DNA of 64,000 nt from Chamaelirium japonicum (taxonomy: Eukaryota; Streptophyta; Magnoliopsida; Liliales; Melanthiaceae), in the NCBI GenBank assembly GCA_947650365.1, contig OX393552.1, positions 17,536,775 through 17,600,774 on the forward strand, read 5' to 3'. The position numbers and the translations under genes are program-made. The first letter of the stretch is position 1. The number at the start of each line of letters is the position of its first letter. The notes under the pieces are model-generated. The model was not told where the DNA came from. It saw only the letters and a program-made list of their open reading frames with translations, and did not search any database. Positions 25,001 through 38,600 of this stretch are shown here, in pieces.

Positions 25001-27468
25001 ACATTTTCTTCAAGTGTAAAGTGTATCATAGTACTGTTTGAAATTTCCTACAGTTGGGCAAGGATCTCCTAGGCCAACCTCCGATCCCATTTTAAAACCA
25101 TTGGCTCCAATTGGACGCCATTGCAATGCGCCGCTTTTAAGAGATACTCTAATCCTATCCAACCCTTGTATAATTTTCACCACAATCGGTTTTTATTGTG
25201 GCACACCACTTACGGGTAGCATACCCTTGGCCCATTTCCCACCACTCGGGCTAGGTTGTGGCGTGCTACTTGCCATTTCTCACCACAATTGGGTTAGGTT
25301 TTGGCACGTCACTTACGGGTGACGAACTAGCATTAACATTTATCGAATTATGATTCATTTCATAGTTTGAGTTGGTTTTTTACGACTGGCTTTCATTCTA
25401 ACATCAACCCACAACCTTTCTCAATTAGGCTTGGATCGGCAATGTCAGTTTTACTTGCTTTTAACTTAGTTTATTATATAGATCGAAGTGTTCCAACTTA
25501 ATTGTACTGCGTCTTATGTATCCTTCGACATGTTTTCTGCTCCTCCGGTGCATCGATGTCTCCTAGATGGACTTTGACACACCATAGTTGCACCAAGCGT
25601 CTCATCCTCGTCCAGATTAAAGAACAACAAGGATAGTGAAATTATCCACTTAATTATTAGAATTGATACTAGAAACGACTTATACTCCTCCATGCCCTTT
25701 TACTTGACCAAATTCCTTGCCCTTTTACTTCATTAACGAGAGTATACAAGTGGAGCTGTACTACAGAAGCTCTAATATCTGTTGCAAATATTCTCTGCTG
25801 ATATTTGGATTGTGCTCCTTGTCTTATTGGAATTATTTTGCTGTTCATTAATCTTGATTCCCCATAATCTTGTAGGACGATCTGCCCCTCGTGCTGCCCC
25901 ACGAGCTGCACCAATGAGGAACCCCCCTCAACCGGGTAACACTCGTACATAGCGGTCATTTTTTTTAAGTGCAGGCTCTGCTCTCATTTTTTACCCCTTT
26001 TTTTCCGTCAAAGTTAGTTTGATTGAAGGATTTCATGATTTACTGCTCTGTTGCTACAGTTAATCAAGCTCCACCGCCTGCTCCTGTTCAGGGAGGTGGA
26101 TCTCTCCTTGGAGGAATTGGTTCCACTATTGCTCAAGGTAAGTGTGGACATAGATTTTTTGTTTTTTAATGAATTACGCATGCAAGTTGAGAAACCATTG
26201 TGCACAGGTGATATACCAACTTGTTTAAAAAGATTTAAAAACTGCATAAAATCTGCTCCGTAGACAGTGAAGGTATACCGTATGCGGTTGCATCAAGTCA
26301 CTCTTTTATTTTGTTGGCAGGTATGGCTTTCGGCACTGGAAGTGCAGTTGCTCACAGGGCTGCCGATGCTGTTTTTGGTCCTCGCACCATTCAGCATGAA
26401 GCCGTGGCCTCTGAACCCGCACCGACGAGTGGTGCCGTCGGCACTGATGCATGCAGCATCCATTCGAAGGCCTTCCAAGATGTATGTACATTGTTTTGCT
26501 TCCTTTCCATGCTATTATTAGTTTGTTGATACTGCCAATTACTATCTTGCTCAAATATCATGTGGCATGACTTCTTCTGCATGGTTTCATAGCATCCATG
26601 TTTGAATGAATCAAATTTTTGTTGGAGAATTGGTCTGAGTAACCTATAAAAACAAACCGAACGATTTTGTTCCACCCTCCTTAAAGGGGGTGGAACATCC
26701 CCCTCCTCACTGGCCCACTTCAAGGGAATGTTTCACTATATTCATCATGATGAAGTGACCAAAATCCATTGAAGTGGACCATGCGGAGGAGGGGATTGTT
26801 CTGTTTTTTTTTTTTTTTTTGACGGGAGGAGGGGATTGTTCCACCCTCGTAAGGAGGGTGGAACAAAATCGTTCTCCTGGTTCTATAGACTTTAGGTCTT
26901 TTCTTGCTGAATAGCATCGTTCTTTAATCTATTCAAAAGAACGATGCTAGTCAGCACCATCCGGATCAGACCATCCTGATGTGGCATCTGATCACAGCGG
27001 TCCCTTTGCCTTCTAGTCAGTCCGAGTCGGATACACCTGTCAGTGCTGGGTGCAACGAACAGCTGTTGTCTGGTGCCACATAAGGATGGCTCAATTTGGA
27101 TGGACAACAGAACTGCTGACCAAGGTTTTAAATTTCGGTCCAAGCCTAAACCGAAATTTCGACCAAAATTTGAAATTTATAATTCCAGCTTTGAAACCGA
27201 AATTGGGTTTTGACTTTTGACCCTCATTTTGTTTTGGTCTTGGTCGAAACCATGATAGTTCGCCAAAAGTTTATAATTTCGGTCAAAATATGAAACCATT
27301 ATGTTGACAACCATTTTTCCTATTCAAAATGGCTGGGCTTGGAAATCTGATTTTTTTTCCCCCCGGCAGTGCGTCAACAGTTATGGGAGCGACATCAGTA
27401 GGTGCCAGTTCTACATCGACATGCTGAACGAGTGCCGCCGTGGCTCTGGGTCTACACTGAGTGCCTAA
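21906..27468 (+). CDS. CHCHD2: CHCHD2-type twin CX9C mitochondrial protein
   Basis: Exons are 21906-21927, 25876-25935, 26060-26137, 26321-26481 and 27370-27468 (stop TAA), giving 139 aa. Phases match across every GT-AG junction. The N terminus (MARRSSGGRSAPRAAPRAAP) is Arg/Ala/Pro-rich and suits mitochondrial targeting. The middle has GGGSLLGGIGSTIAQGMAFG, a Gly-rich hydrophobic segment typical of the CHCHD2/CHCHD10/Mix17 family. The C-terminal domain has Cys98-x9-Cys108 and Cys119-x9-Cys129, the twin pairs that form disulphides on import through the MIA40 pathway into the intermembrane space. Family members are linked to respiratory chain and stress responses. Intron 1 is long (3,948 bp) and holds transposon debris and a SET-gene fragment. 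Intron 4 carries a MITE. Confidence 0.92.
21958..22011. repeat. (TC)n microsatellite in intron 1
   Basis: About 27 TC units starting 31 bp after the exon 1 donor of the CHCHD2-like gene. Confidence 0.95.
23190..23415. repeat. Direct repeat in CHCHD2-like intron 1
   Basis: GACATTCATGGGCAAGGACA and the following TTGATGTCTCAGGAAATTAA occur at about 23197 and 23346. The remainder of intron 1 outside listed features has nothing recognised. Confidence 0.65.
24500..24790 (+). pseudogene. SET-domain methyltransferase fragment (ATXR3/SDG2-like)
   Basis: The frame beginning at 24581 reads DARVVCNKEESFGQDDFVV then EFLGDAY. This closely resembles the start of the SET region of plant ATXR3-type histone H3K4 methyltransferases as I recall it (VCNKEE-FG-DDFVVEFLGE). 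It stays open to about 24780, but the sequence after EFLG no longer resembles a SET domain. Upstream residues IRKLKEASL (24517 on) are in a different frame with a stop, so it is a broken piece. It sits in sense inside intron 1 of the CHCHD2-like gene. It is probably a transposon-captured or duplicated exon. Confidence 0.55.
25020..25650. other. Intron 1 repeat debris
   Basis: GCTTGGATCGGCAATGTCAG near 25430 and the repeated CACCACAATCGG/TTGTGGCGTGC motifs at 25180-25300 look like dispersed plant repeats. No boundaries could be set. Confidence 0.3.
26657..26875. mobile_element. MITE in CHCHD2-like intron 4
   Basis: The left end GAACGATTTTGTTCCACCCT is matched by the right end on the minus strand, GAACGATTTTGTTCCACCCT, followed by CCTTA. 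The interior includes a poly-T run at 26804-26820. It is the same family as the MITE at 20549-20682. A target duplication is not clear. Confidence 0.65.
27120..27320. repeat. AAATTTCGGTC motif cluster
   Basis: Repeated AAATTTCGG/CCGAAATTT and TTCGGTCAAAAT motifs in intron 4 of the CHCHD2-like gene. Non-coding. Confidence 0.5.
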
Positions 27469-27692
27469 ATGAACTCTATCTGCTGCCCAATTGGGCTTTG
27501 CCCACTGTTACCTCTTAATCTATCAACCATTAATAATTGTTTGTGCGCCTGCGCGGGACACTATCGGGTGCGATTGTGATGAAAGATTGAGGATTTAGTG
27601 CTTATGTTTAAGTTATCTATTTATCCTGTACTTGAACCTAAGCACCTTTTGTGTATGGTGGAATTTTTGCTTATCATGCTTCTGCTATATTT

Positions 27693-28063
27693 TTAAGTGT
27701 TAAGATGGTCATGCCTCACATAGGTTAGTACCACATCTGTAATGGGAGCGGGTGATAAGTTGCTTATATAGTCATATTGGGCCTTTCCTTACAAGCCGGT
27801 TTTGTGAGGATGTGGATAACCAAGATTGAATTCTTCACTTGGTATCAGAGCCAGATCTGCTTCGGGAGGTCCTGGTAGTGCCCTTATCATGTATGTTCCG
27901 CGTGACGGGATGTGTTGAGGTGGTTATGTCTCACAAGGGTTAGCCCCACATCGGTAATGGAAGCGGATGATGAGCTGCTTATATACCTGCCTTGCCCTGG
28001 TTCTTTCCTTACAAGTCGGTTTTGTAAGAAGGTGACATCTAAGATTGGATTCATAACAATAAG
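27693..28063 (+). mobile_element. TRIM retrotransposon (complete)
   Basis: Two short LTRs, 27698-27837 (140 bp) and 27913-28058 (146 bp), share TCACA then GGTTAG, CACATC, GTAATGG, AGCGG, CTTATATA, CTTTCCTTACAAG and CGGTTTTGT. They start TGTT and end in CA. The internal 75 bp begins with TGGTATCAGAGCC at 27840, the usual primer binding site complementary to initiator tRNA-Met. The flanks TTAAG and ATAAG may be a 5-bp target duplication with one change. No protein is encoded, as expected for TRIMs. It lies about 230 bp after the CHCHD2-like stop codon. Confidence 0.8.
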
Positions 28064-28579
28064 ATCTGTCGGGGATGGGTGCAATAGAGGATTGTTATCG
28101 GGATGGCCTGATGTTGGTGGACATTAGGATTGCTGATTATCATTTTCTATTTGTAATTTGGTAACGTGCATAGGCTTTTGTGAATGATGGTTGGGTTCCA
28201 GGGGCGTGCATGGTCCTGCAGCCTATTTTGAATGCTTCCTCAATAAAAATAAATAAATATATCTTTATAATCTAAGCCTATCCTATCCCAATTATATTTT
28301 GGCTGTCAAAAGCTGCAGCCCTTGTTGTAAATTCTGTGTTTTGACCAAAATAGGTTGCTGCGAGTTGTAACCACCAGTCACCGCTGCCACCTTCTCCCAC
28401 AACTAAACAGTTGTTTTGCAACGTCATGATAGTTCTAACCAAACGATATATATGTATATAAAATCGGGTCGGGTTCATGGTGGGATAGGCTAAACACGAT
28501 CCCGTTCCAAACCTGAACACACTTTTTTTCAAGCAATCCCAAATCCTCCCAAACTCATTTAATTCCATCTCATCAGCCA

Positions 28580-28652
28580 CCAGTTGTACACTACCACGTC
28601 AATCGGGCTGAGCGGATTTAAGAAAACCTTCGGGCTGAATAGCATTTCTCAA
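28580..28652. mobile_element. Truncated MULE-type MITE end
   Basis: CACCAGTTGTACACTACCAC, then GTCAATCGGGCTGAGC and CCTTCGGGCTGAATAGCATT, closely match the right half of the MITE at 56212-56392. The left terminal repeat was not found. Confidence 0.6.
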
Positions 28653-28659
28653 ATAGTTT

Positions 28660-29205
28660 TGATGTAGGTCGATTGGAGATCTCAACTCGTATAAAGGGGA
28701 TCCCTAGTGGTGGGTTGAAAGGAGATGCTTTTCACACTCCTGCTAAGAAAAAACTCTAGTAGAGATGCTAAGAGCTAGAGCGGCCTCCCTACTTGGCTCC
28801 CTTCGCCAGAGTAGAGAGCACGATAGCCAAAACTGGGCTCCGGCAAACTCCCAGCTTGCCTCCTTATTTAAATGGTTCTCTACTCCCGTCGCCACACTTG
28901 GCGAGCAGCAAGCTTTGCTACCCGTTGGGCCACAGCAAAGCATAAACGGTAGGGTGGCGTCACAGATAGCACCAGCCGGGTTCAACTCCTCTTCACTGAT
29001 GATTGTCTCCCCTATCGCTGACAATTTGGGGAGCGACATCAGTGGCGATCCAAAAACGAACGACCACGATTTATGGCCATGGGATGAACACAAGGGGGAC
29101 ACGTACTCTATATACTGGTCCATTGGTTCTAATAAGAATTATTCTCTGCCAAAACCGTAGCCTCTCTCCCAGGGTTAATCGCCACAAATCTTAACTTATT
29201 CTTGT
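28660..29205. other. Unassigned low-AT segment
   Basis: Open frames of about 130 codons exist on both strands (28743-29160), but neither shows a recognised domain. The segment may be part of an LTR. Confidence 0.35.
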
Positions 29206-29207
29206 TT

Positions 29208-29208
<1 letters not shown>

Positions 29209-29260
<52 letters not shown>
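29209..29260. repeat. (TC)n microsatellite
   Basis: About 25 TC units. Confidence 0.95.
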
Positions 29261-29261
<1 letters not shown>

Positions 29262-29679
29262 CTTTTTTTTCAGCACTCTTGCCTTAGTTTTCAATATTAC
29301 CATCCATCTGAGTACACTTGTAGTTTTCACGCAACTGTATTTTCCTGAGATATACAAACAGGCACTTGGATAAAACAGTATTTTATGCATGTGGTGGTGA
29401 TCTTGCGCTGTGCTTGCCCTCGCTGTACTCAGCCTCTCAGCGCTCTCGATGTTGCTGTGCTCCTCCCGATGTCGCTGCTGCATATAACGCCTCGTGGTGC
29501 TTTCATTTTAATTTCTTTAAAAAAAAAATTGGAAGAGATCAGCATTGGAATCATCACACTGACATGTAATGTTGCCACACAGGAGCCCCCACAAAGACAA
29601 AAGATAAGCCAGCCATAAAGACGGGAGGATTATTATTTATATTATTTATATATCCAGTCCACAGCAGAGCGAGTTCCTT
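29261..29679. other. ALDH6B2 3' flank and probable 3' UTR
   Basis: Sequence downstream of the minus-strand stop at 29680. AT-rich ATTATTTATATTATTTATA at about 29630-29650 could hold poly(A) signals on the minus strand. Confidence 0.45.
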
Positions 29680-32600
29680 TTACGCTCTCTGGGACGTCGG
29701 CATTGCCAGTGAAACCCCCTGGACGGGCAAATCCTTCCACTGTTGTGTCACCGTCTTGATCTGGGTGAAGAACTGCACCCCAGCCTTGCCTGCAGCCATT
29801 CCCACCGGGAAAAAAAAAAATCTTTTTCGATTAACTATACTTCGGAAAAGATGCGATGCATCCAGCTTGATGCTCAAATTCCGGGAATAAAAGACTTGTA
29901 AATAAAATCTCGAACAAAGATATGAATGTGGGTGTCGAGAGGAATCACATCGTACCGTAGAAATTAAGGTCGCCCGCGAAAGAAGCCTTCGAGCCGGTGA
30001 ACGAGAAGAATGGAAGCGGCACTGGAATCGGCACGTTAATGCCAACCTTGGCAAAAGGAGATTCATTGTCCGTATCAGCGAAGAACATGATTGAAAATTT
30101 CCTTTACTTACGAGGTCATGCGATACCCAATCTCAAATTTCCCTGTGTTTTGGTTCAACATGTCTGATGGATTTCATGTGCTTTGTGACTATAAGGAAGA
30201 TTGACAAGAATTTTTACACGGTTTAAGCTCATGCAACCAAGGAGCAAAATAGTGGTCAGTGTTTTCAGACTCGTTTTGACTCGACTCGGTCTCGATTTCA
30301 ACCCGACTCGAACCAGTGACTCGCAGGCCGCCTGACTCGTCCAAGTCATGGTCTGACTCGTGTCTGACTCAGACGAGTCATGGTCTGACTCGTCCGCGTC
30401 ATGGTTAGAGTCGTCAGACTCGTTTCTAATTCGATCGGTCTTTTTTATCCATTATATTTTGATAGCTGCATGACATTGATGCATTTTGTGATATTATTTA
30501 GCATATGAATGCAATATATATCTTTAAGTTTTTCCAAATTTCTACTATTTTATCTAATATTATATATATATTAATCCAACGAGTCACTATGTTTATGACT
30601 CTAACGCGCCACGAGTCGACTCTTCCGAGTCGCGTCGCGCTAAGGGTTGTAACGAGTCGCTTTCCGAGTCCGAGTCTAAAAACATTGATAGTGGCAATAA
30701 AATGATAGTAATTTTATTATGTAAAAAGAATTGGCTCATGAAAACAATGCTTGCTACTACCCTTTCATAAATAATAAAGGGTGTTGCTATTCGTAAACAT
30801 CAAAAGGAGGGCAGGTGGCGGCAGAGGCGGCAATCAATTGCACAGTGCCGATGGTGGTGAAGGGTGAAGAGGAAGAAAGGATGGGGGGGATGAAGATGAA
30901 GGAGGAAAAGGAAGAAGAGGAGAGGAGTAAGGAAAGGGAGAAGGAGAAGAGGAGGACCAATGGCGGTAAAGGTAACAGTCAGTTTAATTTTACGGCAGTA
31001 GTGGATAGGGCTGGTAATGGGTCGAGCCTGCGCTGAACTCAATCAAGCCCGGATCCAGGCACATTTTAAAAGGAAGAGAGAGGATGGGCTATTATATAAC
31101 CTACCTGGCCTGCTTCAATATCACTCTGAAATTTCCTTGCAGCGACACCCGATGTCGTAAATATGGACGCTCCGTTACCATACCTAGAGATTGAAACATA
31201 TCATGAGCTCTTCAACTTCTACGCAAAAGATTTCACGCAACCAAGTAGCATGCAAGGGGTAGCGAGGAAAGGCATTACTTGTTACTGTTAACAATGTCAA
31301 TGGCTTCTTCTAGGCTGCTAGCCTGCTCAAAAGACAGGAAAGCAGTCAGTGGCTAGCATGGGAAATTAACCTTAAACAGACAATGCTAGCATAATACCTG
31401 CATGCATAGGAGAACTGGACCAAAAATTTCCTCCTGTTTAACATCACAAAGATTTCCATCAAATTCAAATAAAATTGTTGATTCAATCTTGGCCGTGGGA
31501 TTCCTCGTGACCCGGAATCATACGCGTTTATGCTTCCATGGTTTCCGGCAGTCGGTCGTGAAACAAAGACAAAAGTTTGAAGGCGATACAAATGTATACC
31601 TTGTAACTCTCCATCTCATTTGTAACATCGGCTAAAACCGTCGGCCCAACAAAGTTTCCATCTTCATAACCAGGAACCTATTAACAAAAAAATCAAGAAG
31701 AAAATATATTTTCAAAGGTGGGTTGATTACAATAGCAACCAACTTGCAGTTTCTTTCTAGCATCCATGAACAAGCAGCATAACATATTCAGCCATGTCAG
31801 AAGAATTTAAGATATGCCTCCTTAACTAGTGTGTCTGATGGAGAAGAGGTATAGACAGAACGTTCTGATATCAAATATTGATGCAGGGGGAAGTATACAT
31901 ATACCTAGCCCGCTCCTCTAAGTATTCTTGTACCAATCAGTTCCCAGGTTGTAAACCTAGGAGTCTCCATTGGAAGTGGATAGATAGTATGAGGGCAAGT
32001 TGATCCTCTTGAAAGTGTTCTTGAGCGGATTGTGGTTGTCCTTCTCCACCTTCTTCTCTCATCAAAATAAACCATAACTCAATCTCAATTGTATCAAGTG
32101 TGGTTTACTCATTTTTCTTGAACACCCATTTCAACACATTAGTGTTTTTGAATCCTACAGTACTTGCTACCATTTCACACAGCTGCTTCCGCATCTAAAT
32201 TGTTCGACAGCTAACTACCCCAATCTCAAGGCAGAACTCACTTCCACCACGGCTCAAATCTCAGATTCTCAATTGAGCCGACTAAGGCCTGAGTGCCAAC
32301 TTCAATACACCATTCATTTTGTTTTGCCTCATACATGTTCTACTTACCAACCATAACCAAAAAGACGATAACAGATGTTAGAACATCTGCTAAATGCTAC
32401 CCCTACTTTCAGGGGTTGCAACTTCCCTAACAAATGGAAATCAACCGCTAAGGTTAAACCCCACCCTCAGAAGCAAGGATTAACTTCGGGTATTGAAGCC
32501 TTTCCTAAACTGCACTCCCAAACCCTATCCCTCCTTTCCATGTACCAATTTGAACTATGACGAACATTAATTTATTCACCACTTCATTGAATCTTGATCC

Positions 32601-35600
32601 CGCTTACTCCCCTAACACATTGAAGTGTAACAATAATTATTGTAAAAATAAATTAAACAATAGATACAGAAGTTTCAAACTTCCTAATAAATGTAGTGTC
32701 ATTCTCCAAGGTCCACTCACATTATGTGGTTAAGCAATCACAATGTACATTGTACTCTACAGGAAGATCTAGCAATGGCTTCGGTAGCCTGTATCGAAGG
32801 TTCTTATGGCATCTTGAGTCCTTGACTTCATTGAATAACTTTTACAGCTAGTTTGAATATACATCTGCAGCGCTATTTGGTGGTAGAATGGAGTGGATTA
32901 GCACTAAAACTCGAATATAGTATTGCATCTCCAGCGCTTGCCAATTTAGTACTATATGTAATGATGCGACCACAGTGATCATCATAGATTTAAAATTTGT
33001 TATAGGTGGGACCATTCTCAATCGAAGTTCCATCTGATGATATAGACAATTTCTAGTTTTATTATGTTCAACATCCTTCCTACTTCAAGTCAATTTCCCC
33101 AAATATGTTAGCATGTTACCATAAAAATCATTGACCTTGGAGAGAGTGATAACATCAAGTCACAGTCTTCCCCAAGTTTCCCAAGTTACCATAAAATTCA
33201 TCAAGTGGCTTTTCCAAAGTTTGGGACTCCAGAATCCTGTCAAAGTATCGCCTTATGATATCTGATCTAGTTCCAATCTTAATATGATAATGCTAGGTTG
33301 TCTGAGAGTCAAAGTAACCTGTAAATAAGCCGCTTTCCAGCTAATCCAGTATCATTAAACTATTTGTTTAATGATAGGGGGATTGGTTGTTGTTCGTGCA
33401 CCTTAATTCCGCCTTCTAATGCATTGTCAATGAGTCCAACTGTAAGTTGTAATTCTGGGATACAAAACATTAAACTGAATGGATAATAAAAAAAGGAAAA
33501 AAAAGAAGTTTACCACCCATGTTGAAGTATAAAAAAGCAGGATAGAGATTTTCTAGACCAAGATTCAAGATTTCAGCAATTGAATGAGATTCGACTATAA
33601 AGCAAATAACCTTTAAGAGTGATGAACTCCAAAGTTCCATCATCCTTCATATGATCACATGCTAAACTATTTGGACATGATTATCTTTGCATCTAATATT
33701 CCTATTTTTTTTTCACAAACCTGGCATTTTTTACCCAACTAATAAACACAAACCACTAGACATCTACAGTCCTTTCAGATTTGAAAATAATCCAATGAAA
33801 TAAGTTAATCGAATCTGCAGAAAAACCATTATATCAATTTAAAACTAATCCAACTAGGGGATGGTAAAATAAAGTTACCACAATGTTTCTCCCATCAAGC
33901 ACAACCCTAGCACCACTCTCAATGCCACTTTGGATCAATCTGCAAATCCGATCCTTTGCCTTTAAATTGAGAAGCAAGGAAAAAAAGCAACATTTATGTT
34001 AAAACAAGGATTGTAACCAGAAACGCGCATAACCATAAAATAAATCAAGTACAATAATTGCATAACACCAAGGTCAGGCAAAGATAGAAAAAAGTAAATT
34101 TAGCACACTACTGCTCAAATAAGAAACCTCAAAACTGCCTGAGGAACTAAAAGAAATGAGAGCAGAATAATTAACAACATGAAGAATGGAACATATGGCA
34201 TGTCATTTCATAAAATGGACCAAATACAGAACAAGGAAAACAATTGGTCAAAGAAGTATGATTCAAGCAGAACATTATCCATATCCACTAATGGTAACTA
34301 ATATCAACTACTTGGGGCCAACTCTAGGGGTCCTGGGTCCTTGCTCGCCATTCATTTTATCAAGGGCAGAAGGGCTACATCCACAACCAAAGCATTACTC
34401 TTACTAGTATCTTTGTTAACCATGATCTTACCATCTAATTGGTTCTCCGCCAAATTTACTTGGTGCAACTAAAACATTACTCTATTACACTCATTTCTGA
34501 CCAATCCTTCCTAGGTTTGCCACACATCCACCATGTTATTGTGTATATACTTAGCCTTGTATAGATTAAATTAATCCTTTATTGGGGTATGTTCACCTAT
34601 GGTGACCCCATCTTATGTACAGTGATATAGGGCCATTGCCCCAATGCCCCATTGAGTGAAACCATTCCTTCACTCCCAATATTCTCTCTTTCCTTCTCTT
34701 TCTAAGCCTATCATGGTATAAGAGCCAATGATTCCATCAACATCACCGAGAGAAGATCCCGTCGGAGCTGATCTCGGTCGGAGTTGCCTCGACCACGTCT
34801 CCTCGTCTGCTTCGACATCCCATTAGAGTGCCGAATCTGCAACAACCTCGATCGCAACAATTGAAATTTGAGATATGAGCCACAAGATCTAGTTGATTAT
34901 CAAAACATAGAGATCATCTGCAGGCATAGTTACCAAGTTGGAAAACGGGAAAAAAAGGGCAAGGGAAAAAATCGGAAAGATACGATGAAAACGGAAAAAA
35001 CGGGAAAACATAAAAAAAAAACAAAAAAAATCTTAAAAATTATACCAAGTATGTATATATGTCATTTTCCAACATTAAGTAATCAAAAGTTCAAAACATA
35101 TTGCATATGCATTTATTAAGCACAAACAAAATAAAACCCGAACCCAATTTAAACCCAGACCAAACCGGACGTGTTTTATACGCGTTTTTCCCGTTTTAAA
35201 CACATATAAAACGTGTACGAACGTTTTTTCAAAAAAATGATTATTTTTTCCTGTTTGCTACGACTTCTGATCGATACGTGTTTTTTCAAAAAAACGCCCA
35301 ATTTGGTAAATATGTTTGCAGGACCGGCCACAACCCCTTTTGTGATCTCCAATGCCGAGGCTTGCTTTTATACCAACCATAGTTACCAAATTGGACGTTT
35401 TTTTGACGATCCGAAGTCATAGCAAACAGGAAAAAAAAGTCGTTTTTTTTTAAAAAAAAATGTCCGTAGGCTTTTTATACGCGTTTAAAACGGGAAAAAC
35501 GCGTATAAAACACGTCGGGTTTGGTCCGGCTTTAAATTGGGTTCGGGTTTTATTTTGTTCGTGCTTAATAAATGCATATGCTATATGGTTTGAACTTTTG

Positions 35601-38600
35601 ATTACTTAATGTTGGAAAATGACATATATACATACTTGGTATAATTTTTAAGATTTTTTTTGTTTTTTTTGATATTTTTACGTTTTCAACGTATCTTTCC
35701 GATTTTTCCCCTTGCCGTTTTTTTCCCGTTTTTCAACTTGGTAACTATGATACCAACTACGACACCGTGAGATCTGCTTCGATGGGATCTCCAATGGAAA
35801 TGCATAGGTTGTCAATGTTGATAAAGCAAATAGTGATGCCGACGATGCTCAATGAGGCTATGATGATGTAGATAATGTAAGAGAGAGATGGAGGGCTATG
35901 GCTCTGATAACACATTAGCCCTAAAGGGGAGAGGGAGAGGAGATTTTGGGACTTGGGAGCAAAGAGAATACTCATTTGGGCAATGGGGATATATGAATTG
36001 GTTGTTTGCATATCGACAGCTACAGACGGTCTAATCGCGCATTAACCCTTGGAAGCCTTGTATTTGCATATCGACCCTCCAAAACATATATTGTTGTGCA
36101 TATTCACCCCTCTATTACTATATGTCAACAGAAAAGGACTTAAGCCCAGTGAGCTTCTAACCTGATATCCAAATAACCATTTTACCCATGGTCAAAGGGT
36201 AACTTACCACCTGCATCGGCTAATTTCAATTGTTTTTAATGTGAGTACCTTAACCCTAACTACACTCCGGTCTGCCCTCGATGCTCATCCAGCCCTCCAC
36301 ACTTGTCTGGCAGGTCTCAGCAGCCCTCCTCGTTTACACCTAACAGTCAACAGAAGAATATTCCAAGCATATTCATCCTTTTGAAATGACATCAAACCAG
36401 AGGGGTGAATATGCACAACTTTATATATTTTGAAGGGTCGATACACAAATCTAAGGTTTCCATTGGTTAATACGTAAATAGACTAGTGTAGGGGTCGATT
36501 TACAAAAAACCCTATATGAATATACAAATAATGGGGTCACCCAACGTGAATATACCCCAAGAGACTAATAAACCTATACAAGAGGACTAATGATATATGC
36601 ACACTCTAACAGGTCCTATTCGATATATCCTCATTTGTATCTCCATTCATCAAAATCATGCAGTAGTCATAAGCCAAATTTCATCAGGAATTAAGTATTC
36701 TAACTACTTCATCAACTTTAGATTTCAGAATCGAAGATATCCACAGTCCTAAAAAAATGTTCAGAATCCACTTGTTTACCTTGTTTGATCAAAGTGAAAT
36801 TTTAAGTACCACACACTAGGCTATCATAAAATTTTATTCGACACTTTTGTGGAGCCTTCTTGATTAGAGTTTTGTTCTACAGCCAACTCCGTCTTGATGA
36901 ATACGGCATGGTTGACGTTGTTTAGTTAAGAAAAACATTTGAGATTAAGCCTGAACAATAATTCAACTGATCTCACAGACTATGCTCTTTCAGTTCAATT
37001 AAACTTCATGTCACCTTCCAACTGCATTTTGAGTAAATCCATACCCCCTAGGTAAATCTGCAGTTTTGGGTCCTTCCATCCTTCCATCCTTTTGCATGCA
37101 TTCCCATTTTACCCTTCACCTTATATATTAATTCATACCCATTATTTTGAATCCTATGTCATAAAAAAAACACAAGGGCTAGGACCGTAATATGCCATTT
37201 TTTTCTTTCCCGTTTTATCCATACACAAATCACAAATACCATCCAAGAATATTACCCTTTTACCACTAATCAATTAAGTCTTATTTATCCACTTAAAAAA
37301 CCAAGGGCTATTATGGGAATAGCAATCCCACCAACCCACTAACCCATTCTTCCTTCCATCCGACTTTTTGTTTCCCACTATGCCCTTCTCTTCTTTGCCA
37401 CTAATCAATTGAATCTTATTGATCCATTAAAATAAATAATGGGAAGGGCAATCCCACTCCCACTAACCCACTAACTCATTCTTCTTTCCATCCTACATTT
37501 TGTTTCCCATTTTACCCTTCTCAATACTATGTTTTAAAACAACATCAAGGGAAATGCTTGGTTAGGGTATGAGTACAAATGTACTTTCAGTTATAGATAT
37601 GGGTTGTACAAGGTTTTTTACAAGGCTTGGGTATGGTATAGGTATGGGTTGTACAAGATTTGGGTAGGGTATGGGTATAGGAATTCTACCCGATAAACTT
37701 TCAGGTATGGTTATGGGTATGGATACCTCAATACCCTTATCTGAAGCCCGAAACCCGATTGTCTCTCTAACTTGTGTAGATAATTAAGTTTGACATATAT
37801 ATAGTGTACATATACCCCATATTTGGATCCTATGTCATTAAAACAAAAGCAAGGACGTGTTGCATTTTCACTTCCCATTTTGGCCATAAAAAAATTCCCA
37901 ATATGGTCTTATACCCCTATCATTATTTCATGTGTCCATATCCTATACTAAAATGGTTTTTTTTAATTTGTGTATGTCTAAAATGGTTCGTAGATCAGCA
38001 ACGGTTGCACGTGTGCCCAGTGCACTAGTTTGGTATCAATCAACGTGCGGATTGTCTAGAAATAGACATGAGAAGGTAATATTTGCATCATACAATGACG
38101 AACCAGGAAAACTTTTGAAATTGTCAATTTTAGTCAAGCTAAAGTTGTAGTTTATTCTCATGAGAATTATCCAAGACATACATTGGCAGACAATTAGGAC
38201 ATTACAAAGGTTTATCACTTTATCCTACTATGAGCTATAAATGTCGTGATTGTCTCTTACTTGCCCATGGAGGTGTAGACAACTGACAACATATATCAGG
38301 ATAACTAGCTTATTATCGTTTAATTTCATGGAGTCTAATCGTGATCTGAAGAACTGGCGCATAGTGTGATAGAAGTTTATGCTATGGACTGCAGTTGCAC
38401 CTGTCTGCTAATCACCGGACCAAGGTCTGTTCCAGGCTCCACACCTGCATTAACTTTCAGCGCTGCAGCACGTTTAATAAGTTCATCTTCCCTGGAAAGA
38501 TTAAAGATGATAAACAGTCTCATCGACAAACTATTCAACGAACCGTGTCTCCGTACTGCTTCCATATTTAGCATGTTATACATAAGATTTGTTGCCTAAT

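Larger units (their letters stand above)
34534..36612. mobile_element. Head-to-head LTR/PBS pair around a palindrome (ALDH6B2 intron 12)
   Basis: On the plus strand an LTR-like segment (34534-34709, TGTTATTGTGTATATACTT to CTATCA) is followed by TGGTATAAGAGCC, a degenerate PBS. On the minus strand a related LTR start (36611 inward, TGTTAGAGTGTGCATATA) leads to TTATCAGAGCCATAG near 35900. Both are followed by related leader sequence (GAGAAGATCCCGTCGGAGC and GGAGATCCCATCGAAGC). These look like two short LTR elements in opposite orientation flanking the palindrome at 34925-35749. Their exact boundaries are uncertain. Confidence 0.45.

Noticed and set aside
28743..29160. Overlapping frames of 126 and 131 codons on opposite strands
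   Set aside because: No recognised domain, no splice context, and both strands are open, which suggests composition and not coding.
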